Positions 1-11,049 of a stretch of DNA of 64,000 bases are shown one piece after another (the first letter of the stretch is position 1; every line of letters starts with the position of its first letter). The position numbers and the translations under genes are program-made. The notes under the pieces are model-generated. The model saw nothing but the letters and a program-made list of their open reading frames with translations, was not told the origin of the DNA and did no database searches. The stretch covers positions 1-64,000 of the forward strand of contig JASPKZ010002337.1 of assembly GCA_030220185.1 (NCBI GenBank), in the 5' to 3' direction. This stretch comes from Diploptera punctata (lineage: Eukaryota; Arthropoda; Insecta; Blattodea; Blaberidae).

Positions 1-2560
1 ATCTTTTCATTATAAATCCCGGACAAAGCCTCTAATAGTATTTTTTGCACTTTCTTGAAATTTTTGACATATTTTGGGAAAAACAACCAAGACTATAGCC
101 TTGGAAGCAGGATATTTGGAAACTTTGGATTTGACGGGATTTTTTGCATTATAAATCCCAGGTTAACACCCACTGATAGTATTTTTGAACTTTTTGAAAT
201 TTCAAAAAAATTCGACATTTTTTGGGAAAAACACGGACTAAAGCCTTGGAAAACTCAATTTTGAAATTTTGGATTTAGACCTGATTTTTTGCATTATAAA
301 TCCCGTACACACCTCTAGATAGTATTTTTGCAGTTTTTGAAATTTCGAAAATTTTGACATTTTTTTGGAAAAACACCAAGAAACTCAATTTTGAAATGTT
401 GGATTTAGACCGGTTTTTTGCATTATAAATCCCGGACACACTCTTTAGATAATATTTCTACAGATCTTGAAATTTCGAATATTTTGACATTTTTATGGAA
501 AAACACCAGGGCTTGGATATCTCGATTTTGAAATTCGGTATTTAGACCGGATTTTTGCATTATTAATTCCGACACACCCTCTAGACAAACGTTTCGAAAT
601 TTTTCCAAAAAATGTCAACATTTTCGAAATTTCAAAAACTGCAAAAATACTATCTAGAGGGTATGTCCGGATATTATAATGCAAAAATCCTGACTAAATA
701 CAAAATTTCAAAATCTAGATTTCCAAAAAGTGTCAAAATTCTCGAAATTTCAAAAACTACAAAAATACTATTTAGAGGGTGTGTCCGGGATTTATAATAC
801 AAAAAATACTGTCCAAATTCAAAATTTCGAAATTGAGTTTTCCAAGGTTTTGATATTTTTCCAAAAAAGTCAAAAACTGCAAAAATACTATCTGGAACTT
901 TGTCTGGTTTTTATAATGCAAAAAATCCGGACTAAATCGAAAATTTGAAAATTGAGATTTCCAAGGCTATAATCTTGTTTTTCCAAAAAAAATCAAAATT
1001 TTCGAAATTTCAAAAACTGCAAAAATAGTATCTCGATGGTGAGTCCGGGATAAATAATGAAAAATAATCCGGTCTAAATCACAAAATTCAAAATTGAGTT
1101 TTCCAAGGCTATAGTCTTGGTGTTTTACCAAAAAGTGTCAAAATTTTCGAAATTTCAAAAACTGCAAAAATACTATCTACAACGTGTCTCCTGGATTTAT
1201 AATGCACAAAATCCGGTCTAAATTCAAAATCTCAAAATTGAGGTTTGAAACGCCATTTTCCTCGTGTTTTTTCCAAAAAAGATCAAAATTTTCGAAATTT
1301 AAAAAACTGATAAAATACTATCTAGAAGCTCTGTCCGGGATTTATAAATAAAAAATCCAGTCTAAATCCAAAATTTCAAAATTGAGATTTCCAAAGCTAT
1401 TGTCTTGGGGTAATTCCAAAAAAAAAGTCAAAATATTCGAAATTTAAAAAACTGCAAAAATACTATCTAGAAGCTGTCCGGGATTTATAATCAAAAAACC
1501 CGGTTTAAACCAAATTTTCTTAATTGAGTTTTTCAAGGCTTGGCGTTTTCCAAAAAATGTCAAAATTTTCGAAATTACAAAAGCTGCAAAAATACTATCT
1601 AGAAGGTGTGTCCGTGATTTATAATGCAAAAAATCTGGTCTAAATACATTTCAAAATCGATATTTCCTAATTTCCTAGGTTATAATAGTATTTTTCCAAA
1701 AAATGTCAACATTTTCGAAATTTCAAGAACTGCACAAATACTATCTAGGACCTTTTCAGGGGATTATAATGCTAAATATCCGCTCTAAATCCAAAATTTC
1801 AAACTTCATATTTCCAAGGCTATAGTTCGGCGTTTTTCCAAAAAATGTCAAAATTTTCGACATTTTAAAAACTGCAAGAATACTATCTAGAGGTGTGTCC
1901 GGGATTTATAATGCAACAAATCCGATCTAAATCCAAAATTTCAAAATTGAGTTCTAAAAGTCTGTAGCCTTCGTGTTTCTCCAAAAAAAAATTCAATTTT
2001 TTTTATATTTAAAAGACTCAAAAATACTATTTAGAGGCAGAGTCCGGGATTTGTTATGCAAAAAATCCGGTATAAATCCAAAATTTCAACATTGAGTTTT
2101 CCAGCCTTCGTGTTTTTCCAAAGAATGTCAAAATTTTCGAAATCTCAAAAACTGCAAAAGTACTATCTAGAAGCTCGGTCCGGGATTTATAAAGCAAAAA
2201 ATCCTGTCTAAATCCAAAATTTCAAAATCTAGATTTCCAAAAAGTGTCAAAATTTTCGAAATTTCAAATACTGCAAAAACACTATTTAGAGGGTGTCTCG
2301 GGTATCTATAATGCAAAAAATCCGGTCCAAATTGAAAATTTCGAAATTGAGTTTTCCAAGCTTTTGGTGTTTTTCCAAAAAATGTCAAAAGTTTCGAAAT
2401 TTCAAAAACTGCAAACATACTATCTAGAAGCTCTGTCCGGGATTTATAATTAAAAAATCCGGTCTAAATCCAAATTTTCAAAATTGAGGTTTCCAACGCT
2501 ATAGTCTTGGTGTTTTTCCAAGAAAAGTCAAAATTTTCGAAATTTCAAAAACTACAAAAA
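1..2560. repeat. AT-rich tandem satellite, ~120-150 bp units, with orientation switch
   Basis: About 18 diverged tandem units. Each contains GCATTATAAATCCCGG, an AT-rich middle ending in TTTTTCCAAAAAATGTC, and TTTCGAAATTTCAAAAACTGC followed by AAAATACTATCTAGA. Unit spacing is about 120-150 bp, judged from the recurring TATCTAGA and TATAAATCC landmarks. Units in 1 to ~595 lie in the opposite orientation to those in ~605-2560, so the array has a head-to-head junction near 590-605. Short open frames here are in-register artefacts of the repeat and share a repeated peptide. No coding is inferred. Confidence 0.9.
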
Positions 2561-3232
<672 letters not shown>

Positions 3233-3398
3233 GTGAAACCAAGACAAAATACAGTCAAAAGTCTAACTTCTCATTATATTATTCAACTGTTTGTATGTGA
3301 AATCAAAACAAAAGAGTCAGAAGTCTGACTTCCAATTACATTATTTAACTGTTTGTATGTGAAACTAAGACAAAATACAGTCAGAAGTCTTACTTCTA
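3233..3398. repeat. ~63-bp tandem repeat, about 2.5 copies
   Basis: The string GTGAAACYAAGACAAAA followed by CAGTCAGAAGTCT recurs at about 3233, 3297 and 3359 with a spacing of 62-64 bp. The last copy was the target of the SINE-A insertion. Confidence 0.8.
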
Positions 3399-3815
3399 TC
3401 GGCCGCGGTGGACTAGCGGTTATGCTCCTTGTCTCTGGTCCCGAGGGTCGCGGGTTCAAACCCGGCCGGGGTCGATGGATTTTTTAGGACGGAAAAATCC
3501 AAGGAGCAAGTCCTCCGGGAGGGAATTTAATCCGTGGGTCCCGAGTCTGAAGATTTCCAGGTTCGTAAAAGATCCTTAAGCCTGAATGAAAAGGCCTATA
3601 AGCAAAATTTACCGAATTATCCCGTCGTAGTACTACCTTGGTTTCCTAGATGTCAGTATGAGGCGGAATGCTGACCACGGGCCACCCAAGTGACAACTAT
3701 ACGAAAACAAGTGTAACTAAATTAGTATGGTTCAAATTCTTCCCTGTGGGGGGAGAGCGCCTAAATCTCTGTTAAGGGAAACATGGGCTTACAAGAAGAA
3801 GAAGTCTTACTTCTA
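3383..3815 (+). mobile_element. SINE-A, full-length tRNA-derived SINE with perfect TSD
   Basis: The body is ~3399-3799. The head GCGGTGGACTAGCGG (A-box region) and GGGTTCAAACCCG (B box) form a tRNA-like Pol III promoter. A ~300-bp unrelated body follows, and the tail is a short (AAG)n run. The flanks AGAAGTCTTACTTCTA at 3383-3398 and 3800-3815 are a perfect 16-bp target-site duplication, as expected from LINE-driven retrotransposition. Two further copies lie at 35951-36350 (minus) and 58741-58966 (minus, partial). It encodes no protein. Confidence 0.92.
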
Positions 3816-4439
3816 ATTATACTACATTACAATCTTAACTTCTACTGCAATAAAATCCTTGCTCTAGTCATAACACACTCTACCTAAAGTTTACTTGAGA
3901 CCATTAATATAATATGAATTTATAATACTTTTTATACATAAAATTACCTTAAATCAATAGTTATGAATATTTAACTATCTTAATAGGAATAAATGTTTCC
4001 TCCTACAAATTTAACTTGATTAGTCTTACAAAAAGTGCTACCAATTTTCTTGTAACATTTACCTGCAACTCTATAAGTGATTTATATGGCATTAAGAAGT
4101 CTTATGTATGCTTGAAATTTGTTCTTCTTGGTCCACAGTAGATAATGGAGTTGGAACGATTCCCGACTCGCATTAAATTCTCAAATGTGTCGTGAAACCT
4201 GTAAAATATAAGGTCTGCCATTACCTACTCATTACACGAAAATAAATTACGATTCAGATCTCACTAGTTACCAGGCAATTAATGTCCTTCAATTAGAATA
4301 AAAGCTTACTAGATATCTCACACGCTATCCTATTCAAGTTCAATGATACCTAGTATTATTTGCAAACTGTTTGACTGAAATGCATTCCTTTATATTAATC
4401 ATTGAATAACGATACTATTTAATGAAAATAGTACTAACA
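3816..4439. other. AT-rich spacer, nothing recognised
   Basis: No coding frame, tRNA box or repeat partner was found by eye. Confidence 0.45.
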
Positions 4440-5160
4440 TCATAAGTAATGCCACGAGTGATTTCCGAATTTATCTAGAGAATTTGGAAATCAAGAGTGG
4501 CATTTGTTAGGACAATTTAACGAACAAAATTAAGCTGTTTACTCACAAATCATTATTTAACTATAGTTATTTTAAAATATTTATATATCTAATGTAAACG
4601 GCCATGTTTGAAAGCAAATGAGAACGATTGGTACGCTCCATTTCCTTCCTTTGTTCATCACTGCAACCAGATCATAATATTATTTATTGCCAAAGGATCG
4701 CAAGATTGTAAGAATGCACCCTAGTGGAGAAATTTATAACCAACGTTATAGATTTCTGATGTCCTATGATGTAAATATATCAATTCTATTTTTCTGCAAC
4801 GTCATTTCCTGGAAAATAATTCGTTTATGAAAGTGCAAGCAGTGCTTTCATTTTGTTGTTGTTGTATAATCAATTGTTACAAATGTTTTTATATTATCTA
4901 TCACATGCGCTTTCTGCTGACATTCATGCACTATATATACAATCTGGTAGCTGTATTTCTTAGAGGGTCAGTCACTTCAAAATAATGCTATGACCTATTC
5001 AGAATGTTAAAAAGGAGGTGCTTTCTTCATTGTGATAAACTTTAGTTGGTAAATTTTAGGCGAAACATGACTGTGATTGGTTGTAAATAAAAAATCATTG
5101 AAATGTGATTGGTCATTGACTCCCATTCGGGGCATGAGTTAAATAGTCAATATATTTATA
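4440..5160 (+). repeat. Dispersed repeat R1, copy 1
   Basis: This ~700-bp AT-rich segment has a reverse-complement partner at ~28040-28640. Shared landmarks include GTGATTGGTCATTGACTCCC, AAAAAGGAGGTGC, GCACCCTAGTGGAG and AAGCTGTTTACTCAC, in matching order. No coding, tRNA box or clear TIR is visible, so the class is unknown. Confidence 0.75.
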
Positions 5161-5227
5161 TAATGTTAAATTACTTGGAGAGTTATGATTAGTTAAAATG
5201 TGGGAGGTTTGAATGGGACACGGTGTA

Positions 5228-5500
5228 TAGTTACAAGGTAGCGTGATGCCTTGTACCGTAGCGGGTCGAGTTCAAGTCTCGATCGGTACAAGTTTCATGG
5301 GCGAGTTTATTTTTGTTCGGGATTTTCCTCACCTGCACGACAAATGCCAGGAAATTTTATTGCTCAAATGTCTCCGAATATAATATGGCCATTAAAATCA
5401 TCATTCATATTCGCCTTAGATTAAGTCTAGGATTAAGGACTCTCCCGACGCACCACTATCATCATCGCCCATCACATCATCCCAGCAGCCTACACATTTG
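5228..5500 (+). mobile_element. SINE-B2 (variant of SINE-B), diverged
   Basis: A tRNA-like head (GTAGCGTGATGCC, then GAGTTCAAGTCTCGATC) is followed by the SINE-B landmark CCTCACCTGCACGACAAATG. The 3' half differs from SINE-B proper: it carries TTAGATTAAGTCTAGGATTA and a CATCATC run, as does the copy at 29470-29735. This suggests a subfamily with an exchanged 3' end. Confidence 0.75.
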
Positions 5501-5759
5501 GACAATGTATGTCTTAAGTACACTTCATTGAACAACGCCAAGCTACATTATGACGCAAGTGTCTTGCGCAAGGTAAGACCTGCGTCAAATACCACAGAAT
5601 TCGACATCAGCGCCACCTATGGTACACAAACATAACTATTATTTATTTTCAGAAGGTCAGTTATTCATGAACTTCACAGAAGATTGTAACGGTCAATTTT
5701 CTTATTTAAAAAATATTGAAGGGAGGTGGGGGTGAAATTTTGGGGTTATATGTTCTGAC

Positions 5760-5944
5760 ATGCGAAAAATCTTGAAAAAGAATCGTCAAAAAATCGTATC
5801 ACCCAATCGCAGCGCCAACTATTAGGTCCAATTGTGAATCTAAACAATCCCGGAACCCACTCAAAAAACACATAAAAAATGTCATCGAAACGGGTCCAGT
5901 CGTTTAGGAGGAGTTCAGTGACATACACACGTACAGAATAATAC
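5760..5944 (-). repeat. Repeat family X (minus copy)
   Basis: Contains CCAGTCGTTTAGGAGG and GTCCAATTGTGAATCTAAAC. The reverse complements of these recur at 24925-25130 and 33150-33880, with fragments at 35525-35595 and 36595-36705. The family is non-coding, with the consensus CTCCTCCTAAACGACTGG and a final GGGTACGCTAGT. The superfamily is not identified. Confidence 0.7.
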
Positions 5945-7104
5945 GTAAAATTTGCTCAAAGCGGAATCGCATGGGGCCCAATTATTTTTCCGCATTAGAC
6001 AAAATTCCGCATTATAAAAACTAAAACTTATTAATAATCTTAGATTATAGAGTACCGTATATGTCTTTCTTACGTACGTTGGGTTAATTGTAGTTCAGCT
6101 GCCATTGAAAAGTGAAGTATAGTATGTACGAGCGATTTCGACGATAACGCGCGAAAAAAACAGTCCCTTTTCGTGAAAGTTAAAAATGTCTTTTAGGCTC
6201 GTATCTTGAAATTAAAGTATGCAGTTTCGGTTTTCCTCACTTACTACACTTTTGTCCACATCCTTTGATTCCCCACAAATTTCATTCCACACTACATTGT
6301 GTCCTCTTTTAAAATTGTCCAGCCAACCTGAAGATGCCTTGAAATCGTTATTCCCTAGGGATTTAGCAACAGCTAGAGCTTGACTATGGAGCATCGGTCT
6401 AGATATTTGGAGAATTTTTGATCCTGCACTTGTAGAACACTACCACACATTTTCGTTGATTTTGTACTTCCTTTCTTTAAGCTTTCTGTTCATATGACCA
6501 TTTCCTTGCATCCATTCATTCATTATTTTTTCTTTGTGTTTTAAAGTCTCATAAACATGAGTTTTTCTACATTTCAATTTAGTCATTATTTCGCGCACTG
6601 AGAGTCTTTTTATCTTCAATTCACTTTCACTTTTTCGTTTAATGACCATGAAACATACGTTTTAGCCATCTTTATTCCGTAAATTCAGAACGCTACCTGT
6701 GAAAGATCGGTCTCAGAACTTATAATTTAAGATTTTACAGTGCAATGGTTATTTGTAAGACAGGTACAGTATCTGTATTTCGCATAAAGGTGTGCAGTGA
6801 GGCCGAAAGAAAATTTCAGGTACAGATAGAATTCACCCGGCGGCATAAATAATTCCTTATTGTTTTATTGGCCTAACGGATATTCAATGAAGTGGAAACT
6901 AATTTATTTCTCTGTCTGTGTTTCCGCTTTATACATTTTTCATGAATTGTATAGAAATATCCTTCCGTTTCTGCGTTAGACAGATTCCGTTTTATGCAAA
7001 ATAAACACAAGTAAAAATACTATCATTTCGCCGGGACCAATAAATTTGTTCACATTGGAGAGATTTCCGCATTATTCACGTTCCGGATTAAACACGTTTT
7101 ACTG
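5945..7104 (-). mobile_element. pogo/Tigger DNA transposon, internally deleted
   Basis: The right end reads inward as CAGTAAAACGTGTTTAATCC, the classic Tigger/pogo terminal sequence. It is followed by GGAACGTGAATAATGCGGAAA. The other end shows TCTAATGCGGAAAAAT and CCGCTTTGAGCAAATTTTAC. The interior keeps only the N-terminal DNA-binding part of the transposase. A sibling in plus orientation lies at 18622-19400 and shares the long 5' leader. At ~1.16 kb it is well short of an autonomous Tigger. Confidence 0.85.
6130..6660 (-). pseudogene. Tigger transposase N-terminal remnant (CENP-B-like)
   Basis: Two open stretches on the minus strand are separated by a frame break. The first (6649-6440, 69 aa) is a CENP-B N-terminal/Psq-type helix-turn-helix, with KRKSESELKIKRLSVREI and a 'KCRKTHVYE' recognition-helix region. 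The second (6394-6212, 61 aa) is the HTH_Tnp_Tc5 domain, with 'KASSGWLDNFKRGHNVVW' and 'ICGESKDVD'. Beyond the second, a decayed equivalent of the first catalytic block reads NFHEKGLFF, where the sibling copy has NADEMGLLF; the aspartate is lost. The rest of the DDE domain is missing. In active relatives this protein binds TIRs in the nucleus and moves the element. This copy is dead. Confidence 0.85.
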
Positions 7105-7111
7105 TTTATAT

Positions 7112-7133
7112 AAAAATATATATATATATATAT
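7112..7133. repeat. (TA)n tract
   Basis: Short TA microsatellite beside the Tigger end. Confidence 0.8.
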
Positions 7134-7254
7134 TAATATGAATCATACTACGTTATTATGTAACGCTAGAAATTAACCATACTCTAAATTATTGTAAATA
7201 ATTAATTGTATTGGTACTAAAACCCGGATAGTGAAATAGGGTTCATATTATTGG

Positions 7255-7505
7255 AGATTCAATAAAAAATAATAATAGGAATTTTCCATAATACAGTGTT
7301 TTTCCTTCAACCCAAAGTGATTTGTCGCCAGAGGGTTATGTCTAAAGCATGTTCTTCCCTCAAATTTCTAACCTCCATACTTCTCACTCCATCTATCCAA
7401 CGATCTCTACAGTCTGCCTCTTTCACTTCTTCTATTAGCTTTCCAATGAAGGATCTGTTGTTAATATTTTATCTTCTTCCATTCTTATGAGGTATCCTTA
7501 CCATT
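7255..7505 (-). mobile_element. LINE-2 3' end fragment
   Basis: The minus strand matches the LINE-2 copies at 12910-13125 and 47280-48340: an 'RW.DGVR.SMEARNLREE' type C-terminus, then CACTTTGGGTTGAAGG, AAAACACTGT and an (AATA)-rich tail. It is a 5'-truncated non-LTR retrotransposon remnant. Confidence 0.7.
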
Positions 7506-7521
7506 TTAAACGTTTATATAC

Positions 7522-8457
7522 AGGATGATTCCAAAGGTTGCTCACAAATTTCAGGAGCTTGTAGAGGGGTCGAAATACAACTTTTGATTAGTAACTTATC
7601 GTCCAAAAAGTAATCCTAGGTCTGTACAAGCCTGGGAAAGTAGGATACTTCAATGCGGGTCGCTTACTTTTCAGAGAGGCACCGGGTTCGATACACTACT
7701 TTATGAATTTATGTTGTCACACCGTTTAGTGTAGTACAGTAATTGTGTATTCTCAACTGATAGTCATTCGTGCGCTCTGCAGGTTATTTTCATTTCAGTA
7801 CGATATCTGCAGTGTATTGTAGAGATCCACTACAGAATTACTTTGAACATTTGTGATTTTTGTGAAATGGAATACACGTTGTCAGAACTTCGAGACATGC
7901 ATTTCATGAATGGTAAGACGAATGGAGCTGAAGGCCTGTAAAGCGCACAATATCCGAACAGATGTTAACCAAATCCTCGGAACGTTTCAAAACTTCACCA
8001 CGACTTGAGGAGATAAGTTCCTTGCGTTCATGGCGTCAAGTAGGCCGGCCACGTACGACTCGAACAGTCTCCATGGAAGAGGAAGTTCAAGCTTGCGAGG
8101 AAGAACGTGCCTGGTATTCAATGAGGTGGTAGGCATTTTGAACACCTAGTGTTGTAAAACCAAATTGGTGAATAAATTTACGTTTGCTTAAGCCTTCTTC
8201 TTCTTCTTAAACTTAATTTGTAGGATTTTCATCCTGTTTATTTCCAAAATCACTGCTCGGAGGAAGACGCATTGGATGTGCACTCACTGTCTATCCATTT
8301 GCTTAAGTGTGTGCACAAAATAATTTCTTGTCCACCCAAACATCCCATGGCTTTTACTGACTCATGATTACTTTGCAGACCATAAGTTCCTAACCAAAAG
8401 TTGTTGTATTTCTACCCCTCTATAAGCTCCTGAAATTTGTGTGCAACCTTTTGAATC

Positions 8458-8463
<6 letters not shown>
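7522..8463 (+). mobile_element. TA-flanked deleted mariner-like element
   Basis: The ends are inverted repeats of ~75 bp: left CAGGATGATTCCAAAGGTTG, and the right end read inward TAAGGTGATTCAAAAGGTTG. Both are followed by CAAATTTCAGGAGCTT and AGAGGGG. TA dinucleotides flank both ends. The interior (~0.8 kb) is mostly non-coding, but 7867-7939 encodes the start of a DUF4817-type mariner transposase, so this is a deletion derivative. Confidence 0.82.
7867..7939 (+). pseudogene. Transposase N-terminal relic (DUF4817-like)
   Basis: The frame starts MEYTLSELRDMHFMNGKTNG and then meets a stop. This resembles the opening of DUF4817-domain mariner-family transposases ('Y(T/S)..E..DMHF.YG.A.GN'). It is too short and decayed for function. 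The call rests on one motif plus the mariner-type ends around it. Confidence 0.6.

Positions 8464-8503
<40 letters not shown>
8464..8503. repeat. (TA)n tract
   Basis: About 20 TA units separate the deleted mariner from the 3' tail of the minus SINE-B copy. Confidence 0.9.
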
Positions 8504-8506
<3 letters not shown>

Positions 8507-8838
8507 ATTCATAGTAATTCTGCCCGAAGGCAGGTCTCTCACTGCAATCATAGCATTTTCATGCTATCCTTTGCAGCTTTACTAGGAAATTATAGGTGTG
8601 GTAGCTTCCCGTTGCTTTCCACACCGCTGAAGGGTGATAATGATAATCATAAAGGATGATGATGAATGGCCGGAATATTTTCGGGGACTTTTGGGCCCTA
8701 CGCTTACTGACATTTGTCTTACAGGTGAGGAAAAAACCCGAAGAAACCCTCAACCAGGAGCCTGTTCGGGCCGGGAATCGAACCCGGGCACGCTGTGTGA
8801 CAAGGCAGTATGCTACCTCGAGACTACAGCGGTGGACT
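8504..8838 (-). mobile_element. SINE-B copy (minus)
   Basis: Read on the minus strand: GTCCACCGCTGTAGTCTCG head, a GGGTTCGATTCCCG-type B box, CCTCACCTGTAAGACAAATG, a (CAT)n stretch, GGAAAGCAACGGGAAGCTA, AATGCTATGATTGCAG and the end ATTACTATGAATGGAT, leading into a (TA)n tail. It lies head-to-head with the next copy. Confidence 0.92.
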
Positions 8839-8852
8839 CTATATATATAATG

Positions 8853-9175
8853 TGTCCACCGCTGTGGTCTCGAAGTAGCGTGCTGCCTTGTCACGCAGCA
8901 GGCCCGGGTTTGATACCGGTCGGGGCAGTTTTCCAGGGTGAGGTTTTTATCAGGGTGTTTCCTCACCTGTAAGACAAATGTTAGGAAAACTAAGGCCCAA
9001 ACGGTCCCCGAAATCATATGGCCACCATCATCCTTATTATTATCATCATCCTTCAGCGGTGTGGAAAGCAACGGGAAGCTATCGCACCTACAATTCCCTA
9101 GTAAAGCTGCAAGCATAGCACGAAAATGTTATGATTGCAGTGGAGGACCTGCCTTCGAACAGAATTACTATGGAT

Positions 9176-9178
<3 letters not shown>
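8853..9178 (+). mobile_element. SINE-B copy (plus), full length
   Basis: Begins GTCCACCGCTGTGGTCTCG with a tRNA-like head and B box GGGTTTGATACCGG, and has the same body as the other SINE-B copies. It ends ACTATGGATGGA and runs into (TA)n(TG)n. Only ~14 bp separates it from the minus copy on its left, so the two form a large inverted repeat. Confidence 0.92.
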
Positions 9179-9212
<34 letters not shown>

Positions 9213-9228
9213 GTGTGTGTGTGTGTGT

Positions 9229-9322
<94 letters not shown>
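9179..9322. repeat. (TA)n(TG)n microsatellite
   Basis: A TA run followed by ~55 TG units directly at the 3' end of SINE-B. It probably grew from the SINE tail. Confidence 0.95.
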
Positions 9323-9324
<2 letters not shown>

Positions 9325-9855
9325 TTTAACGTTATAGCAGCCGTAATTTTTGTTTCCTCAAAATTGGCATATAGCAATTGATTATAAAAAAATGAAATCA
9401 AGCTCTTAACCTGCAAAATAGCACCATTAGGTGTTATGAGATTAAAATATGATGTTTCCTACAGTGAAAAAGATCCATATTTATGGCATATGGAAAGTGA
9501 TTGTGGGTTTAAAAAAAATCACAAAAGTAGCCGGTCATTTTATGAATTATATGCAAACATGGAGCGAATTTGACAGATAATTTTCACAGCTGCTCACTAC
9601 ATCATTAGGATTTATGATCCCCGATTTACAAATTGAGGTTAAATATTGCATATTTATTAACTCACGTTTCAATGAAAACGCAGGGATTTGTTTCTAATAC
9701 CATCAGGATAAGCTTGCTGCCATATATCTGTATCGAGAGCGATGTACACCGCATATACGTCAGTACAGCTGCTGGCTATTCTCTGCCAGGTCTGTGAATT
9801 TTGCAACGGACCACAAGTTACAAACTACTTTAATTAATTTCATTATTTATTTATG
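9323..9855. other. AT-rich spacer, nothing recognised
   Basis: No supported feature. Confidence 0.4.
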
Positions 9856-9859
9856 TACA

Positions 9860-10470
9860 TCTAGGAACAATAGTTACAAATAGGAATAAGATGCATATAG
9901 AAATTAAACATAGACTCAATTCTGGAAATGCATGCTATTACGAATTACAGGGACTCTTGGCGTCCCAAATCCTTTGAAACAACATTAAACTGAAAATATA
10001 TAAAACTGTTATTCTCCCAGTTATATTATATGGGTGCGAAACATGGACTCTTACTTTAAGGGAGGAAAGGAGATTACGAGTATTTGAGATTAAAGTTCTT
10101 AGGAAAATTTATGAGCCAAAAAAATTATGAACAGACAGGTGAATGGAGAAAACTACATAAGAGTGAGCTACATGATACGTATAGGAAGTCAGATATACTA
10201 GAGATAACAAAGTCTCGTAGATTGTGATGGCAGGACATGTGGCACGAATGGGGAATGAAAAATGTGTATGGAAGCTTCTTGTAGGATAACTAGAAGGAAA
10301 ACGCCTAGTTGGTAGAACAGGAATGAGGTAAGAAAATAACATTATACATGATTTGAGGGAAGTAGATTGTACGTGGGATGATTGGAAAACATTAGCTCAG
10401 AATAAGGATATATGGAGTGCTTATGCCGTCGCTGCCATGAATCTACAGGTTCGATAGAGCCAGTGAGTTA
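9860..10470 (+). mobile_element. LINE-1w (RTE-like) 3' coding end, decayed
   Basis: With frame breaks, the translation shows 'HRLNSGNACYYELQGLL', 'YGCETWTLTLREERRLRVFE', 'AGHVARMGNEK', 'LREVDCTWDDWKTLAQ' and 'AAMNLQVR'. This is the C-terminal region after the reverse transcriptase domain of an RTE-like non-LTR element. It is the most common LINE in the window, with related fragments at 30.7, 46.2, 48.5 and 57.3-60.5 kb. Several stops make it a pseudogene. The label LINE-1w is local and unrelated to mammalian L1. Confidence 0.85.
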
Positions 10471-10732
10471 GTTATCTATTTATGTACAGATTGTCAATGT
10501 TTACAGATCTTTCTGTGCCTAAAGTTTATTTTCCTTCACCACTCGTTCCTATCCCTCCACTCCATGTCCTCTAATCCTCTTATTCTCATTTCAGTTCTTA
10601 TATCTTGCATCCACAAGTATCAAGGTTTTCCTTACCCTCTTCTTCCAGATGGATACCATCCCAATGTTTTTTCTGGATAACCTTTCTTCTTGCATTCGTG
10701 GTAAATACCCATATCAATTTAATTGTTTGTAC

Positions 10733-10738
10733 CTTAAT

Positions 10739-10783
<45 letters not shown>
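10733..10783. repeat. (TAA)n microsatellite
   Basis: About 16 units directly upstream of a SINE-C-like head. Confidence 0.9.
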
Positions 10784-10785
<2 letters not shown>

Positions 10786-10985
10786 AAAAAGACGGCTCCG
10801 TGGAACAAATGATTAATCTCTCGCCCTAACCTCTGGGTCCTAAGCTAGTGTCTTGATCAGTGCACAAGATATTCATGGTGAATGAACTGAAGTCAGGGCA
10901 GGTTTTTCTCAACATTCTCGAGTGTTCCCCGCAAAAAACTTAATTACACCATTTCTCCATACCCACCTAAATAATTTTGTTTCAC
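10784..10985 (+). mobile_element. SINE-C-like element, diverged
   Basis: The head GACGGCTCCGTGGAACAAATG then ATTAATCTCTCGCCC resembles a tRNA-type A-box region and matches the opening of 59915-60225 (GGCTCCATGGAGCAAGCGG). The B box is eroded. TTCTCGAGTGTTCCCC and CACCATTTCTCC correspond to body segments of the other copy. Confidence 0.5.
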
Positions 10986-11049
10986 CTCATCCAATTCCTC
11001 TTCCTGTCATTATGCCTAACTCGAGTAGAAGGATTTTTCTATTATTTAA

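Noticed and set aside
8559..9116. 185-aa minus-strand frame across two SINEs
   Set aside because: It spans the head-to-head SINE-B pair; the peptide is SINE sequence, with near-copies at each SINE.
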